From assembly GCA_013298145.1 (NCBI GenBank), contig JAAFJO010000002.1:496001-560000 (forward strand): 64,000 bases of DNA. The letters are read 5' to 3'. Under the pieces are notes generated by a model, which saw only the letters and a list, made by a program, of their open reading frames with translations, ran no database searches and had not been told where the DNA came from. The stretch comes from Betaproteobacteria bacterium. GTDB taxonomy: Bacteria > Pseudomonadota > Gammaproteobacteria > Burkholderiales > Casimicrobiaceae. Below, piece by piece: positions 63,552-64,000 of the stretch (position 1 is its first letter; the number at the start of each line of letters is the position of its first letter). The position numbers and the translations under genes were made by a program.

Positions 63552-64000
63552 TTACTGCAAACTTGAAATCGGCGCGAGAAGGTTTTCTACATCGTCTGCG
63601 CTAATGCCGGAGAGGGCATTTCCGTCGCCAGAGAGGAGTGCGCTTGCGAGCTCCCGTTTTCGATCTAGTAGCGCCATCATGCGCTCTTCAAGCGTGCCTT
63701 TGGCGACGAGCTTAGTGACGAATACCGGTTTGGTTTGGCCCATGCGATGCGCGCGCGCGGTGGCCTGCGCTTCGATCGCGGGATTCCACCACGGGTCGTA
63801 GTGAATCACCGTGTCGGCAGCGGTGAGATTCAAGCCGACGCCGCCCGCTTTGAGGCTCAACAGAAAGACGCTGACCTCACCATTTTGAAAGCGAGCAATC
63901 GGCGTGTCACGATCAGTGGTGTCGCCGGTGAGTTGAACGTAGTCAATGTGTTGTGCCTTTAGCGAATCCGCGATGAGCGCAAGCATGCTCGTGAACTGCG
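63552..64000 (-). CDS. SNF2-family DEAD/DEAH-box helicase, C-terminal part (5' end outside the window)
   Basis: The last 149 codons of a SWI2/SNF2-type helicase; the frame is open past the right edge (QFTSM precedes LALIADSL). The second RecA domain is recognisable: FLLSLKAGGVGLNLTAADTVIHYDPWWNPAIEAQATARAHRMGQ contains helicase motifs V and VI with the arginine finger region. The C terminus DRKRELASALLSGDGNALSG is typical of bacterial SNF2 proteins (HepA/RapA-like or Type III/DISARM-type relatives are possible). The N-terminal ATPase half is missing, so the exact family cannot be set. Confidence 0.9.
   Translation of the reverse strand, partial: QFTSMLALIADSLKAQHIDYVQLTGDTTDRDTPIARFQNGEVSVFLLSLKAGGVGLNLTAADTVIHYDPWWNPAIEAQATARAHRMGQTKPVFVTKLVAKGTLEERMMALLDRKRELASALLSGDGNALSGISADDVENLLAPISSLQ

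Overview
The window looks like a chromosomal segment of a betaproteobacterium (Burkholderiales-like), fairly GC-rich with AT-rich intergenic stretches. The main evidence is gene order: a complete mraZ-rsmH-ftsL-ftsI-murE-murF-mraY-murD-ftsW-murG-murC-ftsQ-ftsA-ftsZ cluster, then lpxC, a DciA-like gene, an M23 peptidase, secA, argJ, a DUF815 ATPase and a mutT-type NUDIX gene. No rRNA, tRNA, CRISPR array, integrase or transposase was recognised.

Layout. 1-0.5 kb: remains of a small coiled-coil gene broken by a stop codon and two frame changes. 0.7-7.3 kb (minus strand): a secreted beta-propeller protein with a dockerin-like tail, lysS, a LemA/TPM-domain operon and a type II dehydroquinase. 7.8-23.7 kb (plus): the division and cell-wall cluster, preceded by three evenly spaced MraZ-type boxes; neighbouring genes mostly overlap by ATGA-type junctions, and ddl and murB are absent. 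24.5-33.0 kb: lpxC through mutT. 33.2-36.5 kb (minus): ergothioneine genes egtB and egtD and a methyltransferase. 36.7-42.0 kb (plus): a TetR-regulated RND efflux operon with two perfect operators. 42.5-45.7 kb: a small membrane protein and a three-gene unit of secreted protein, ECF sigma factor and an anti-sigma-like protein with ankyrin repeats. 46-55 kb: accessory metabolism and regulators (membrane Mrr-like protein, creatininase family, MarR, FAD oxidoreductase, RidA, MFS, LysR, tautomerase, Bug-type binding protein).

56.5-63.5 kb holds the most interesting system. A minus-strand operon encodes an HlyD-type adaptor, two very short precursors with double-glycine leaders (60602-60721 and 60354-60518), a CPBP-family membrane protease, an S51-family peptidase, and an ABC exporter with an N-terminal C39 leader peptidase. 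Upstream of it lies a cluster of overlapping palindromes. Beyond that, a unit of about 0.6 kb encoding a LuxR-type helix-turn-helix protein is duplicated in tandem. Together these could form a peptide production, export and response system; the mature peptides are acidic and lack cysteine, so they may be signals rather than classical bacteriocins.

A second notable item is a 265-298 bp dispersed element present twice (23937-24234 and 42226-42490). Its stems are kept by paired substitutions and by G-U pairs on the plus strand, which points to selection on an RNA fold. The window ends inside a SNF2-family helicase gene.
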